Of a DNA stretch of 64,000 nt, positions 24,212 through 33,025 are shown piece after piece. Within the stretch, counting starts at the first letter, position 1; each line of letters begins with the position of its first letter. The notes under the pieces are model-generated. The model searched no databases. It was not told the DNA's origin and saw only the letters and a program-made list of their open reading frames with translations. The stretch covers positions 49,328 to 113,327 of the forward strand of contig JAEINP010000011.1 in assembly GCA_016342355.1 (NCBI GenBank), given 5' to 3'. The translations under genes and the position numbers were made by a program. The DNA is from Desulfatibacillum sp. GTDB taxonomy: Bacteria > Desulfobacterota > Desulfobacteria > Desulfobacterales > Desulfatibacillaceae.

Positions 24212-25786
24212 CTACCGTTGAGAATCCAGAAACTCTTTGAGCTTTCTGGACTTGGACAATTGGATCGGCGTATCCCCGTTAATGTCTTTAGCATGAGGAT
24301 CCGCACCGGCTTTGATATACATTTTGGCCAACTCCACAATATCTGAAGAATAATGCCATCTATGCGCCAAATTGTGCAATGGGGTTTGTCCCACCAGATT
24401 CTTGATTGTAGGATCAGCGCCGGCCGCTAAAAGCATTTTCACAGCACTATTGTCCGCTGCCCACAAATGCAGCGCTGTATTCCCTTCAGTATCCTGCACG
24501 TTTACGGGAATAATATAGGGCAACAGGATTTCCAGGGCGTCCAGGTTGGTATATTCTCCCGACCAATGCAAAAGAGTGCGGCCAAACCTATCCCTATATT
24601 TTGTCAATTCCATATTTTGCCTTAACAATGCAAACGTTGCCGTGGGGTTTTCCTTGCCATGTTTTGCTTTAATATCTGCGGTGGCCGTGTAGTGAATGGA
24701 AGTCTGGGGTCTCACATCCTTTGAGCTAGCCAACATCCACATAGATGTTCTTACATCTCCCCACATGACTGGGATGGAAGGCATCTCCATATCAACCTCT
24801 TCCAACTGTTTGGTGATCCGATCTCTTAATCCTACATCTATCGCGCTTTCAATGGGGGTTAGCCCCCATTTATTTTGTGCAAATATGGAAGCTCCGTGAT
24901 TAAGCAGGAATTTAACCTTGCCCAAGTCATAATCCTTCAGAGTGCGGCAAGCTATGTGAAGCGCTGTATCTCCGTGACTGTTGTAGGCGTTAATGTTCGC
25001 ACCCAGTTTCAATAAAGTTGCCGCCGCGTTAAATTTTTTCTCTTTTACCGCGATCATGAAAGGAGTGCCTTCCTTGTCCGCGGAATAAACTGATCGGCCC
25101 GGGTCATTCAGCAATTCCATGTTTGCGCCATTGGAAACCAATAGCCTGATGCTCTCGGGTTCATCCCACCGCATAGCCCAATAAAGAGCTGTTTCTCCCA
25201 AGTCGTTACCGGCATTAACATCAAAGCCTTTTTGCAAGAAATACTGAACTATGGCGGGGAGTCTGGCACTGGCCATCAAAAAATTGTTCCCTTCGGAATC
25301 CGCTTGAAATATAATGCTCGGATCTTTCGCAACAAGTTCTTCAAACTCCTCCATATTCCCTGTTTTTATGAGAACGTAAGCACGGTTTTTATACGTCCGA
25401 AGGGTACCCGGCTTGGTATAGTTAGTTCTCACCCGAAGGGTATCGGGTATCTTTACAGGTTCTGTAACCAGGCACTTCCACTTGGGCACGTTAGAAAGGG
25501 TAGGGGCATGGTCCTGAAAGATGATGGTAGTCTTTTCGCCTTTATTAATATGGTCGATGGTGATTTTTGGGTATTTCACCAGTTTTCCGTACCGGTAACA
25601 GTTAAATGTTTCTTCCTCTTCCCACACCTTTTTAACTTCGATTTCCTTACCACTTTTGAATACAATGGTGTCCGCCCAGGCGGAGAGGGGTGAAAGGGCG
25701 ATTAGCGGAATAACCACGGCCAAATACTTTAGGATTTTCACAATTCCATCCACACATAAAAGTAGGGGGTGCTTGGTATTGATCAC
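24212..25786 (-). CDS. Secreted ankyrin-repeat protein (paralogue 2)
   Basis: 524 residues. N-terminal signal sequence ('ILKYLAVVIPLIALSPLSAWA', residues about 18-38), then the same module as the next gene ('DTIVFKSGKEIEVKKVWEEE' to 'ITIDHINKG') and ankyrin repeats from about 130 to 515 ('EGNNFLMASARL', 'LGETALYWAMRWDEPESIRL', 'HGDTALHIACRTL', 'WGLTPIESAI', 'FGRTLLHWSGEYTNLDALEI', 'EGNTALHLWAADNSAVKML', 'VGQTPLHNLAHR', 'NGDTPIQLSKS'). The start is taken at 25786, but the frame may begin later, since the stretch before the hydrophobic core is long for a signal peptide. It is divergent from the kinase/zinc-ribbon cluster across a 298-base spacer. The shared first module resembles small exported proteins of the 'DTI-x-LKDG' sort. 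Confidence 0.85.
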   Translation of the reverse strand: MINTKHPLLLCVDGIVKILKYLAVVIPLIALSPLSAWADTIVFKSGKEIEVKKVWEEEETFNCYRYGKLVKYPKITIDHINKGEKTTIIFQDHAPTLSNVPKWKCLVTEPVKIPDTLRVRTNYTKPGTLRTYKNRAYVLIKTGNMEEFEELVAKDPSIIFQADSEGNNFLMASARLPAIVQYFLQKGFDVNAGNDLGETALYWAMRWDEPESIRLLVSNGANMELLNDPGRSVYSADKEGTPFMIAVKEKKFNAAATLLKLGANINAYNSHGDTALHIACRTLKDYDLGKVKFLLNHGASIFAQNKWGLTPIESAIDVGLRDRITKQLEEVDMEMPSIPVMWGDVRTSMWMLASSKDVRPQTSIHYTATADIKAKHGKENPTATFALLRQNMELTKYRDRFGRTLLHWSGEYTNLDALEILLPYIIPVNVQDTEGNTALHLWAADNSAVKMLLAAGADPTIKNLVGQTPLHNLAHRWHYSSDIVELAKMYIKAGADPHAKDINGDTPIQLSKSRKLKEFLDSQR

Positions 25787-26084
25787 GGGACCGGCTTGGT
25801 CTTAGCCACCCATCTATTATTGACAGTCCTATCGCATTACCATGTGTTCTCCTGGATCTCAAGCGTAAATACCCAGAAAAATGTAATGCAAACCGGCAAT
25901 TTGACATGTTCAATACCAGTATTCAGATTTGATTTTCCTTGAGATTCCTGCTAAAGCATGCCAAAATCTCTCAAAAAAAATCAGTCACCCTGCTTCACGA
26001 TCAACAAAAAAAGGATTTCTCCACGCTTGCCGGGCATGACTGCAATAAAAGGCGATAACTGCAACAGGGGCGAAAACTTCATAA

Positions 26085-28124
26085 ATGGAACCACAATACA
26101 AAATCATATTTCGAGGCAAGGTTTTGGCGGACAAAGACCCTGCCCAGGCTCAAGAAACTCTGTCAGCCGTTTTTAAACAGAATGCCCCCAAGGTTGTGGC
26201 GCCGTTTACCGGAGGCGCCCCTTTTGTGCGAAGCAATCTGGACCTGGCACAAGCAAGGAAATTCAAAGCGGTCTTTGACAAAGCCGGGGCAGCCATTCAG
26301 GTTGTGAAAACCTTCAAATGCCCGGATTGCGGGCATGTACAAAAAGCCAACAGCCAATGCGAAAAATGCCTGAATCTTAAAATGGAATCTCCCGCAAAGA
26401 ACAACTCCGAAAAGTCAACTCCGCAACCCGCAAAATCCGCACCCTCCAGTTCCCCCAATACCTCCAGTTCCTCCAAAAAGCTCAACCCCTACGCCACATA
26501 CAAGGTGCTATTTAGTGGCGGCGTCCTGCCGGGATTCAATGCGGAGGAGGTCAAAACCAAACTTGGACAGGAGTTTAAGAGTGAGGTGTTTAAGGTGAAT
26601 GCCCCCTTTGCAGGGGGAGATCCTTACCTCAAGGGGCGATTAAACGGCATTGAAGCCGAGGGATTGCGAGAGCGGTTTGAAAACGCAGGAGCCGTGGTGG
26701 ATGTGATTGAAACGGTGCAATGCCCGGGTTGCCGCAAGGTCCTCGACAAAGGCCAAAGATGCCCCGAGTGCTATGAAGAGCAAAAGAGCCCTTCTATTGA
26801 TGACTCATATTCAGGGTCTGGCGGCGGGGACCATCTCTCCTCCATACCCAAAGGGACAACTTCCTCCGACAAAAAAACCTCCACATTCGGAGGCGTAGTG
26901 GAGGACCGCGAGGAATACAGGCAAGAGGCCATTGTCAGATTCCGGCGGGGGGCTATTGTATTGGCCCTTTTTTTTGGAATTCACTGCCTAACGGGGGCAA
27001 ACCGTACTTTTGCCATTAGCTGGGTCTATTGGATACCAACCCCTTATTTTTTATTGGGTTGTTATTATATGGCAAAGGCCAAGGGGTATTCCACGCGATT
27101 GTGTCTGTTAGGAGTGGCCAACCTGCTGGGGGTATTTGTAATGTTCATGCTCCCGGACAAATCCCCCAGCGCCAAACCTGACAATTTTTTTAATCGAGAC
27201 CGACAGTTGGGGGTAGTTTGTCTGGCCGTAGTACTGGTTTTCCCGGTAGCGCTACTGATTGGGACTTTACGGGTGAACGCCCACTTAGACAGATATTCCG
27301 CCTATAGGGCAAAATTAATTGACCCGCAAACCCAAATTCCTCTGGATGATTTGGTTGCCGAATTGGAGGATTTTTTGGATGAAGGCGTCTCGGTCCAAAC
27401 CCTTACTAAACCAGGATCAGAAGAGTCTCTGAATGTGGCGGACTCTTTATTGGGAGCCATGGAATGCTTTTTCATCCATGTACAACGCAATCAGTCTCTC
27501 CAAAGCAAAAACAAGGAAGGAGTTGCTCCCGAATACACCGATGGGGAACTCTCCGGACTTAAATACAAGATTATTCAATCATTTGAGAAAAAGATTGGCG
27601 AGGAGCGCACACACGCGGCGGCAGGAACTTACCGGCGCTGGTTACAAATGGCGCATTACCCATTAACAAGAGCGAAAGAAAGTCCTTTGGTGGATTTTAT
27701 GAAGGAATTGGATAACACGCTTGTAATATTGAACGAACAGTTAGCCATTTACATGGAGGAAAATTTCCTGTGCCCCCCTATTCACAGCGACCAAATCTTT
27801 AACGCGGAAAACTATACGACCTTTCCCAAAGAGCAAAAATGTGTCTCAAAGGAAACGCTGGAGGAACTGGTTACCATTTCAGTGGATGAAAATGCTTTTA
27901 TTGTTTTGACAATTAAGGACACGCCTAAAACATTAGAAGACCTCGTGGGGCAAACCATCATGTTTGTTCCTGCCGTTAAAAAAGAGTTTGATCGAAACGG
28001 GAATGAGCAGCATAAGTATTCCATCAAAAGGGTGGGGGGTACGCTTAGGGATACTTACTTGGCAAACCGGAATGTGTTGTGCCAAGCCACCGAAAATTCG
28101 ATTTACTTTGGAGACACCAGATAA
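26085..28124 (+). CDS. Membrane protein with a duplicated small-domain/zinc-ribbon unit
   Basis: 679 residues. Residues 4-95 and 139-229 are two copies of one unit: a ~70-residue alpha/beta domain ('YKIIFRGKVL...KVVAPFTGGAPF...FDKAGAAIQVV' and 'YKVLFSGGVL...KVNAPFAGGDPY...FENAGAVVDVI'), each followed by a zinc ribbon (C79/C82/C92/C95 and C213/C216/C226/C229). The small domain looks like the fold of the ribosomal L7/L12 C-terminal domain; this is inference. After a Ser-rich linker come about four membrane segments (286-303, 310-328, 338-356, 374-394) and a 280-residue C-terminal domain without known motifs, probably periplasmic. It precedes two kinases that also carry a zinc ribbon and membrane segments, so it likely belongs to the same signalling unit. 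Confidence 0.72.
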   Translation: MEPQYKIIFRGKVLADKDPAQAQETLSAVFKQNAPKVVAPFTGGAPFVRSNLDLAQARKFKAVFDKAGAAIQVVKTFKCPDCGHVQKANSQCEKCLNLKMESPAKNNSEKSTPQPAKSAPSSSPNTSSSSKKLNPYATYKVLFSGGVLPGFNAEEVKTKLGQEFKSEVFKVNAPFAGGDPYLKGRLNGIEAEGLRERFENAGAVVDVIETVQCPGCRKVLDKGQRCPECYEEQKSPSIDDSYSGSGGGDHLSSIPKGTTSSDKKTSTFGGVVEDREEYRQEAIVRFRRGAIVLALFFGIHCLTGANRTFAISWVYWIPTPYFLLGCYYMAKAKGYSTRLCLLGVANLLGVFVMFMLPDKSPSAKPDNFFNRDRQLGVVCLAVVLVFPVALLIGTLRVNAHLDRYSAYRAKLIDPQTQIPLDDLVAELEDFLDEGVSVQTLTKPGSEESLNVADSLLGAMECFFIHVQRNQSLQSKNKEGVAPEYTDGELSGLKYKIIQSFEKKIGEERTHAAAGTYRRWLQMAHYPLTRAKESPLVDFMKELDNTLVILNEQLAIYMEENFLCPPIHSDQIFNAENYTTFPKEQKCVSKETLEELVTISVDENAFIVLTIKDTPKTLEDLVGQTIMFVPAVKKEFDRNGNEQHKYSIKRVGGTLRDTYLANRNVLCQATENSIYFGDTR

Positions 28125-28208
28125 GCAAAGCGGACGGCCAAATACAACAATCCAGGGATGACCCAATGAGAATCTGCTCTAAACACGCACAAAGCCGTTT
28201 TCCATATT

Positions 28209-30155
28209 ATGGATGATATTCAAGCCTTGTCCCAAAGCGGACGTTTTGTGAAACCCAGGCTGATTGGCTGCGGGGCAACCGCCAATGTCTATGCCGCACG
28301 AAATAACCGGACCGGGAAATGGGTGGCCGTAAAGGTTTTGCACCCCAGCCTTACCCGGGATGCCGCCAGCCTGGACCAGTTCAGGCGCGAGGTTCGGATT
28401 GCCAGGCTTATCAACCATCCGGGCATGGTTCCCATATACAACATGATCCGCCTCAACGGGCGCATTTGCCTGGAAATGGAGTTGCTGCGAGGCCTCCCCT
28501 TAAAGCAATATATCCAGGCCAAGGGTAGGCTGGATGTGGGGCTGGCTACAAAAATCGTTTCCAAAATCGCCGACATCCTTTTGGCCTGCCACAAAAAAAA
28601 CATCATCCATCGTGATCTCAAACCTCAAAATATTTTCCTTTCCAAGGACGGACGGGTGAGGCTACTGGATTTTGGCATCGCCAAAATGACCGCAGTCAGC
28701 GACCTGACCAAAACAGGCGTTTCCCTGGGAACTCCCGAATACATGGCGCCTGAATTATTTGCGGGGTCTTCTTCCGATCCCAGGACAGACCTGTACAGCC
28801 TGGGGATTATCCTTTTTGAAATGATTGCGGGCCGACCTCCCTTCCAGGGAGACTCCATCTCTGAGCTTTTCACGACCCACCTTAAAACCCCGGTTCCCAA
28901 TATTCAGGAATACAATCCCAAAACCCCTGCTTGGCTGAAGGACTCCATAGGCAGACTTTTGGAAAAAAACCCGGTCAACCGCTATCAGTGCGTGGAAGAA
29001 TTCATGTTGGACTTGAAGCAGGAGCAAGTGGCTCACAAGTCCATGCCCAGCCTGAAAAAGGCCAAATGTATTCATTGCGGAAAAGAGACCATTAAAAACC
29101 TGCCCTTTTGCGTGTTTTGCGGGTTCGGATTTACCAGGGCTTCCAGGGACGGAAGGTTCCGTTTAATTCGCAATGTGGAACACCGGAATTTTCGGATACC
29201 TGAATCGGAAAAGCAGGAACTGCTCCAATTCGTGAATAAAACCTTTGATTTGGATCAAAAAAAAATCCCTGCTAACCGAAAAGTGCTTCTTAACGGGATA
29301 GACAAAATGTTCGCTGAGTTGGTTCAAAAACAGGCGGAAAAGGACAATATATTCCTCCAAGTCCGAGAAATCAATGGGGTCAGGGATTCCCTTACGGAGT
29401 TCTTGCGTATATTCGCCTTGGCCCCCCCTTTAATATTTTTTATCCTGCTCATCCGGTATTTTTTACTATTGATCTTGGAGGAATGCCCGGAGATCGCCAG
29501 CCTGGGCTTTATCCTGCCGTGCATCATTGCCTTGGCGCTTGCTGGGCTTGTCTCTTTCATCTCCGGAGCATTCATCATCCGCTCCAGCCTCCAGCCGGCC
29601 CTCAAGCATAGAGACATATTTTCAACAAGTTTCTTCCAGGACCTCAAATGGCTGCATTGCATGTCCGAAAGCCTGCAAGAGCCCAGGACAGAAGAAATGC
29701 GGCTGGTGGTAGCCCAGGTTATTGAACAGATTCTGCTGTTAAAGGAAAACGCAGGAGATGTTCCAGGCCAAGGGCTTGAAATGGAAAGAATGCAGGAGTT
29801 GCTCCTTATCAGTGTCCATGTGGCGAACCTGGTAAGCGAAGTGGACACAAACCTGACGCAAATCGACTGGGCCGGGCTTGACGTGGAACGCCTGACTGCC
29901 AAAGCCGCCGGAGGTGACATGTTTTATATGGAGTTGCTTGTGCAATACCAAAATTTGCAGGAAAAACGGGACGCCCCCATGCTCAGGTTTTATGAAATGC
30001 GGTTTGTGTTAAACCGCCTGTGCTCTCGCACACTCGTGATGAAATTGTCTTTGGAGCAGGAAATCCTGTTGGACTATGAAAATCGCCTTAAATCCCTGGA
30101 AAAGGAATTGAGCGCCCTGGCTGAAGTAAGACTGGAGGTTACATCCCCGGTATGA
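28209..30155 (+). CDS. Membrane Ser/Thr protein kinase with zinc ribbon (kinase 1)
   Basis: 648 residues. Residues 12-270 are a complete Hanks-type kinase: glycine loop 'IGCGATANVY', ATP Lys42, catalytic 'HRDLKPQN' (D136), 'DFG' (D154), activation segment 'SDLTKTGVSLGTPEYMAPE', APE Glu. A zinc ribbon follows (C287, C290, C301, C304). Two membrane segments at about 401-421 and 432-456 lead into a C-terminal helical region of 190 residues with coiled-coil character ('YENRLKSLEKELSALAE'). The kinase and ribbon should be cytoplasmic. The stop overlaps the start of kinase 2 by ATGA. The start codon at 28209 lacks a clear ribosome-binding site. Substrates are unknown; kinase 2, the zinc-ribbon protein and PspA next door are candidates. 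Confidence 0.9.
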   Translation: MDDIQALSQSGRFVKPRLIGCGATANVYAARNNRTGKWVAVKVLHPSLTRDAASLDQFRREVRIARLINHPGMVPIYNMIRLNGRICLEMELLRGLPLKQYIQAKGRLDVGLATKIVSKIADILLACHKKNIIHRDLKPQNIFLSKDGRVRLLDFGIAKMTAVSDLTKTGVSLGTPEYMAPELFAGSSSDPRTDLYSLGIILFEMIAGRPPFQGDSISELFTTHLKTPVPNIQEYNPKTPAWLKDSIGRLLEKNPVNRYQCVEEFMLDLKQEQVAHKSMPSLKKAKCIHCGKETIKNLPFCVFCGFGFTRASRDGRFRLIRNVEHRNFRIPESEKQELLQFVNKTFDLDQKKIPANRKVLLNGIDKMFAELVQKQAEKDNIFLQVREINGVRDSLTEFLRIFALAPPLIFFILLIRYFLLLILEECPEIASLGFILPCIIALALAGLVSFISGAFIIRSSLQPALKHRDIFSTSFFQDLKWLHCMSESLQEPRTEEMRLVVAQVIEQILLLKENAGDVPGQGLEMERMQELLLISVHVANLVSEVDTNLTQIDWAGLDVERLTAKAAGGDMFYMELLVQYQNLQEKRDAPMLRFYEMRFVLNRLCSRTLVMKLSLEQEILLDYENRLKSLEKELSALAEVRLEVTSPV

Positions 30156-32044
30156 CTGCGTTCAATAATCTAATCAAGGGAAACGTCCTAAAGAACCGAT
30201 ACCGGATTGAAACAGTCCTGGGCAGCGGGCACAGTTCCGTAGTCTATAAGGCATTGGATAGCCGCTCGGACACTCATGTGGCGTTAAAAATCATGGACCC
30301 ACTTTTCAACCTGGACTCCAGCACCCTGGAGCGGTTTTTGAGGGAGGTCCGAATCCTGCAACCGATTAATCATCCCAATATTGTTACTGCCTACGATGTT
30401 TTTGAAACCAAGGGATTCCACTGCATAGCCATGGAACTGGTCAGAGGCCTGGACGGCAAGGCTTATCTGAAAAAAAACGGTCCCATGCCTTTTCCCCGTT
30501 TCCTAAAGGTGACGGAACAGCTTTTGGAAGCCCTGGCAAGCTGCCACGACAAGGGGATCGTGCACAGGGATATCAAGCCTCAAAACCTTGTTATTGACGA
30601 TGAAGAAAACATGAAACTGCTGGATTTCGGCATCGCCAAGATGAACACCATGAGCGATCTCACCAAAACAGGCACGTCACTGGGCACCCCGGAGTATATG
30701 GCCCCCGAAATCTTCCAAAAAGGGGCGTCCTTTGATCCCCGGGTGGATATCTACGCCACAGGCTTGGTATTACATGAGTTTCTCACGGGGAAATCCTTAT
30801 TCCAGGCCCAAACCCTCAGCGCGTTATTCCAGTTACACCGCACCGGCGACAGGGAGCCTGTAACCTCACTTAGGTCTGATCTTCCCGACTGGATTGATTC
30901 CGTAATCGCCAAGTGCCTGGAACCGGACCCGGCCAACAGGTACCAGTCTGTTTATGAACTCCAAAGCGACCTGAAAAAAAACAAAATGGCCGCAGCCCAT
31001 CTCCAAAAGGACACGGAACCTGCTTTGTGCAATAATTGCAGGGCCCGATTGGTTGCCCATGTACCCTTTTGCTGCCAATGCGGTGCATTCGCCGAGGCGG
31101 GGATAAATCCGGGAGAGTATTCCCTGATAGTCCAGGAATGCGGGGAACAGGACCGGCTGGCCGAATTTCTTGCAAAAACCTATAAAAAGGTATCTGCCAA
31201 GGAAGTCAAAAGAAAGCTCGGCAAGCCCCCGGTCCTTGTAGCCTCCGGCCTGAGCAAGGACACAGCCCATAGGATGGCGGCGGATTTATCTTTATTCCCA
31301 TGCAAATACCTTATCACCACGCGCCTGTCACAATCTTTCCGGCTTCCGGATTTTTATGCGGCTTTGGGCCTGATCCTGCCCCTGGTGCTCATGCTGTTTT
31401 CAGGACTGAAAACCGGGGCGCTGCTTTTGGCGGGCCTGGCGCTTTTACTGGTTGAAGTTGCTGCCTACTCATTGTTCAGGCTCAAAACCCGTCCCCTCAT
31501 CAATATCAGGCGCCAGGGAGAGAAAAGGCCTCCCCCCCCACGCGCCCTGGTTTTCGCCAAAAGTATGCAGAAAATCTCAACACCCAGATTCAAAAACTCC
31601 CTGGCCCATGTCTTGTCCAAGTATTTCAGAATCCTTGAAAAAGCATCTGAAATGACCAACGGGGAACACGAAATGGAGGCCTTGGACCAAATAGTGGAAA
31701 TAGCTTTTAAAAGCATTGAGACCGCTCAGGAATATTTGGGGGCGCTCGACTCCACATCCCTGGCCGAACTCAAGGAAAGGGAATTCCGGCTTTCAGTACA
31801 GATTGACATGTCTAACGAACCGGATAAAATTGAGAAACTGATCAAAATGAAAACCGAATGCATGGCCCAAATGAGGATGTTCAGGGAAATGGAGGACCGC
31901 TATCAGGGCCTGCTTACCTCTGTGATCCAGGCAAGCGGGGCCTTGCAGCGGTATGAAGACTCCCTGCGCGACATGTCAACGGAGGGAATGCTGAAGGAAT
32001 TGTTAACAAAAATGGATTCCGATTTGGGGGGCATTGGGGATTGA
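30152..32044 (+). CDS. Membrane Ser/Thr protein kinase with zinc ribbon (kinase 2)
   Basis: 630 residues, paralogue of the preceding kinase with the same layout. Kinase residues: glycine loop 'LGSGHSSVVY', K46, 'HRDIKPQN' (D140), 'DFG' (D158), activation segment 'SDLTKTGTSLGTPEYMAPE'. Zinc ribbon C293, C296, C307, C310. Residues about 323-395 form an extra small alpha/beta domain ('EYSLIVQE...LAEFLAKTY...PPVLVASGLSKDTAHRMAADL') recalling the L7/L12-like domain of the 679-residue protein upstream. Membrane segments at about 401-417 and 421-443, then a helical coiled-coil tail. Translationally coupled to kinase 1 (ATGA). The near-identical activation loops suggest cross-phosphorylation within a heteromer. 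A terminator follows the gene. Confidence 0.9.
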   Translation: MTAFNNLIKGNVLKNRYRIETVLGSGHSSVVYKALDSRSDTHVALKIMDPLFNLDSSTLERFLREVRILQPINHPNIVTAYDVFETKGFHCIAMELVRGLDGKAYLKKNGPMPFPRFLKVTEQLLEALASCHDKGIVHRDIKPQNLVIDDEENMKLLDFGIAKMNTMSDLTKTGTSLGTPEYMAPEIFQKGASFDPRVDIYATGLVLHEFLTGKSLFQAQTLSALFQLHRTGDREPVTSLRSDLPDWIDSVIAKCLEPDPANRYQSVYELQSDLKKNKMAAAHLQKDTEPALCNNCRARLVAHVPFCCQCGAFAEAGINPGEYSLIVQECGEQDRLAEFLAKTYKKVSAKEVKRKLGKPPVLVASGLSKDTAHRMAADLSLFPCKYLITTRLSQSFRLPDFYAALGLILPLVLMLFSGLKTGALLLAGLALLLVEVAAYSLFRLKTRPLINIRRQGEKRPPPPRALVFAKSMQKISTPRFKNSLAHVLSKYFRILEKASEMTNGEHEMEALDQIVEIAFKSIETAQEYLGALDSTSLAELKEREFRLSVQIDMSNEPDKIEKLIKMKTECMAQMRMFREMEDRYQGLLTSVIQASGALQRYEDSLRDMSTEGMLKELLTKMDSDLGGIGD

Positions 32045-32078
32045 TAGCCTTGTTAAATGCCTCCCGAACTATTAGCGA

Positions 32079-32118
32079 CAAACCCTGCGAAATACGTTTC
32101 GCGGGGTTTGCCGCTTTT
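32079..32118 (+). terminator. Rho-independent terminator after the kinase operon
   Basis: CAAACCCTGCGAAA (32079-32092) pairs with TTTCGCGGGGTTTG (32097-32110) with one mismatch around a 4-nt loop; CCGCTTTTT follows. It ends the plus-strand kinase operon seven bases before the stop codon of the convergent pspA-type gene. Confidence 0.85.
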
Positions 32119-32124
32119 TCAATA

Positions 32125-32799
32125 TTATAGACCCATTTTGGCTTTAAGCGAGGCCAGGGCGTCATCTCCATGCTTTTCCCGCTCCATGGCGGCGAATTTG
32201 GATTCCAGGGCGTCCGATTCGGGATCGCCCATCAATTCCACCGCGGCTTCAGCCTCGGATTCCATGGTCAGCACCTTTTCGTTTAAGGCTTCCATGGCTG
32301 CCAGGGGAGAGGCGACGTCTGTGGCGCTCATCCGGTCTGCGACTTGTTTCTTGGCTTCGGCTGTTTTATACTGGGCCACCAACAAATTATATTTCCGTCT
32401 GGAGTCTTCCACCTGCTTTTTGGTTTTGCCCAGGGACTTTTTCAGCTTAACTGTGGCGTCCCGCTGTGTTTCCCAGTCCTTAAGCACGGCTCTTGCACTG
32501 TCTGTCGCCTCTTCCTTTTTCAGTAAGGCCTCCTTGGCCAGGAATTCATCCCCTTTCTCCAAGGCCAGCATGGCTTTCTTTTCCCAGGAGTCCGCCTTGG
32601 AAATGAGATCATCCAACTGCATTTTCAGACGCTTTTCATCCACCATGGCGGTAGCCACCGCTTTTTGCAAAGTCGCCATCTGTTTGTTGGTTTCTTCTAC
32701 AAACAGCCTGATCTGGTCTTCCGGACTCTCCATACGATCCAGTGCAGAGTTGGTTTTACCCTTGAGAACATTGGAAACTCTTCCAAAAAAGCCAGCCAT
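32125..32799 (-). CDS. PspA/IM30 family membrane-stress protein
   Basis: 224 residues, almost entirely helical and coiled-coil, with the PspA hallmarks: N-terminal amphipathic 'GFFGRVSNVLKGKTNSALDR', 'PEDQIRLFVEETNKQMATLQ', 'LKKEEATDSARAVLKDWETQ' and 'ESEAEAAVEL'. PspA proteins bind the inner face of the membrane, oligomerise into rings or ESCRT-III-like rods and protect membrane integrity. The ATG at 32799 has AAGGAGG 6 nt upstream; the longer frame is not used. It is convergent with the kinase operon; neither PspBC nor PspF is present. A functional link with the membrane kinases is possible from position only. Confidence 0.87.
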   Translation of the reverse strand: MAGFFGRVSNVLKGKTNSALDRMESPEDQIRLFVEETNKQMATLQKAVATAMVDEKRLKMQLDDLISKADSWEKKAMLALEKGDEFLAKEALLKKEEATDSARAVLKDWETQRDATVKLKKSLGKTKKQVEDSRRKYNLLVAQYKTAEAKKQVADRMSATDVASPLAAMEALNEKVLTMESEAEAAVELMGDPESDALESKFAAMEREKHGDDALASLKAKMGL

Positions 32800-33025
32800 C
32801 GCAGCCTCCTTTTGAGATTGTACTTGCATGCCCCGCCCGTCAATGGCAAGTCGAGCGCACGAACAGATAAGGGGATGATTTCACCGGAGCAAGGGAGTTC
32901 CTGCTATACTAATGAACAGCATACCCCCCGTAATATTCATTTTTACAGAAACAATCCCCCAATAGCGGAAATATGCGATAATTGCAACCCAAACGGCAGA
33001 GTGCGGCCTGTAACAACTCCCTTTC

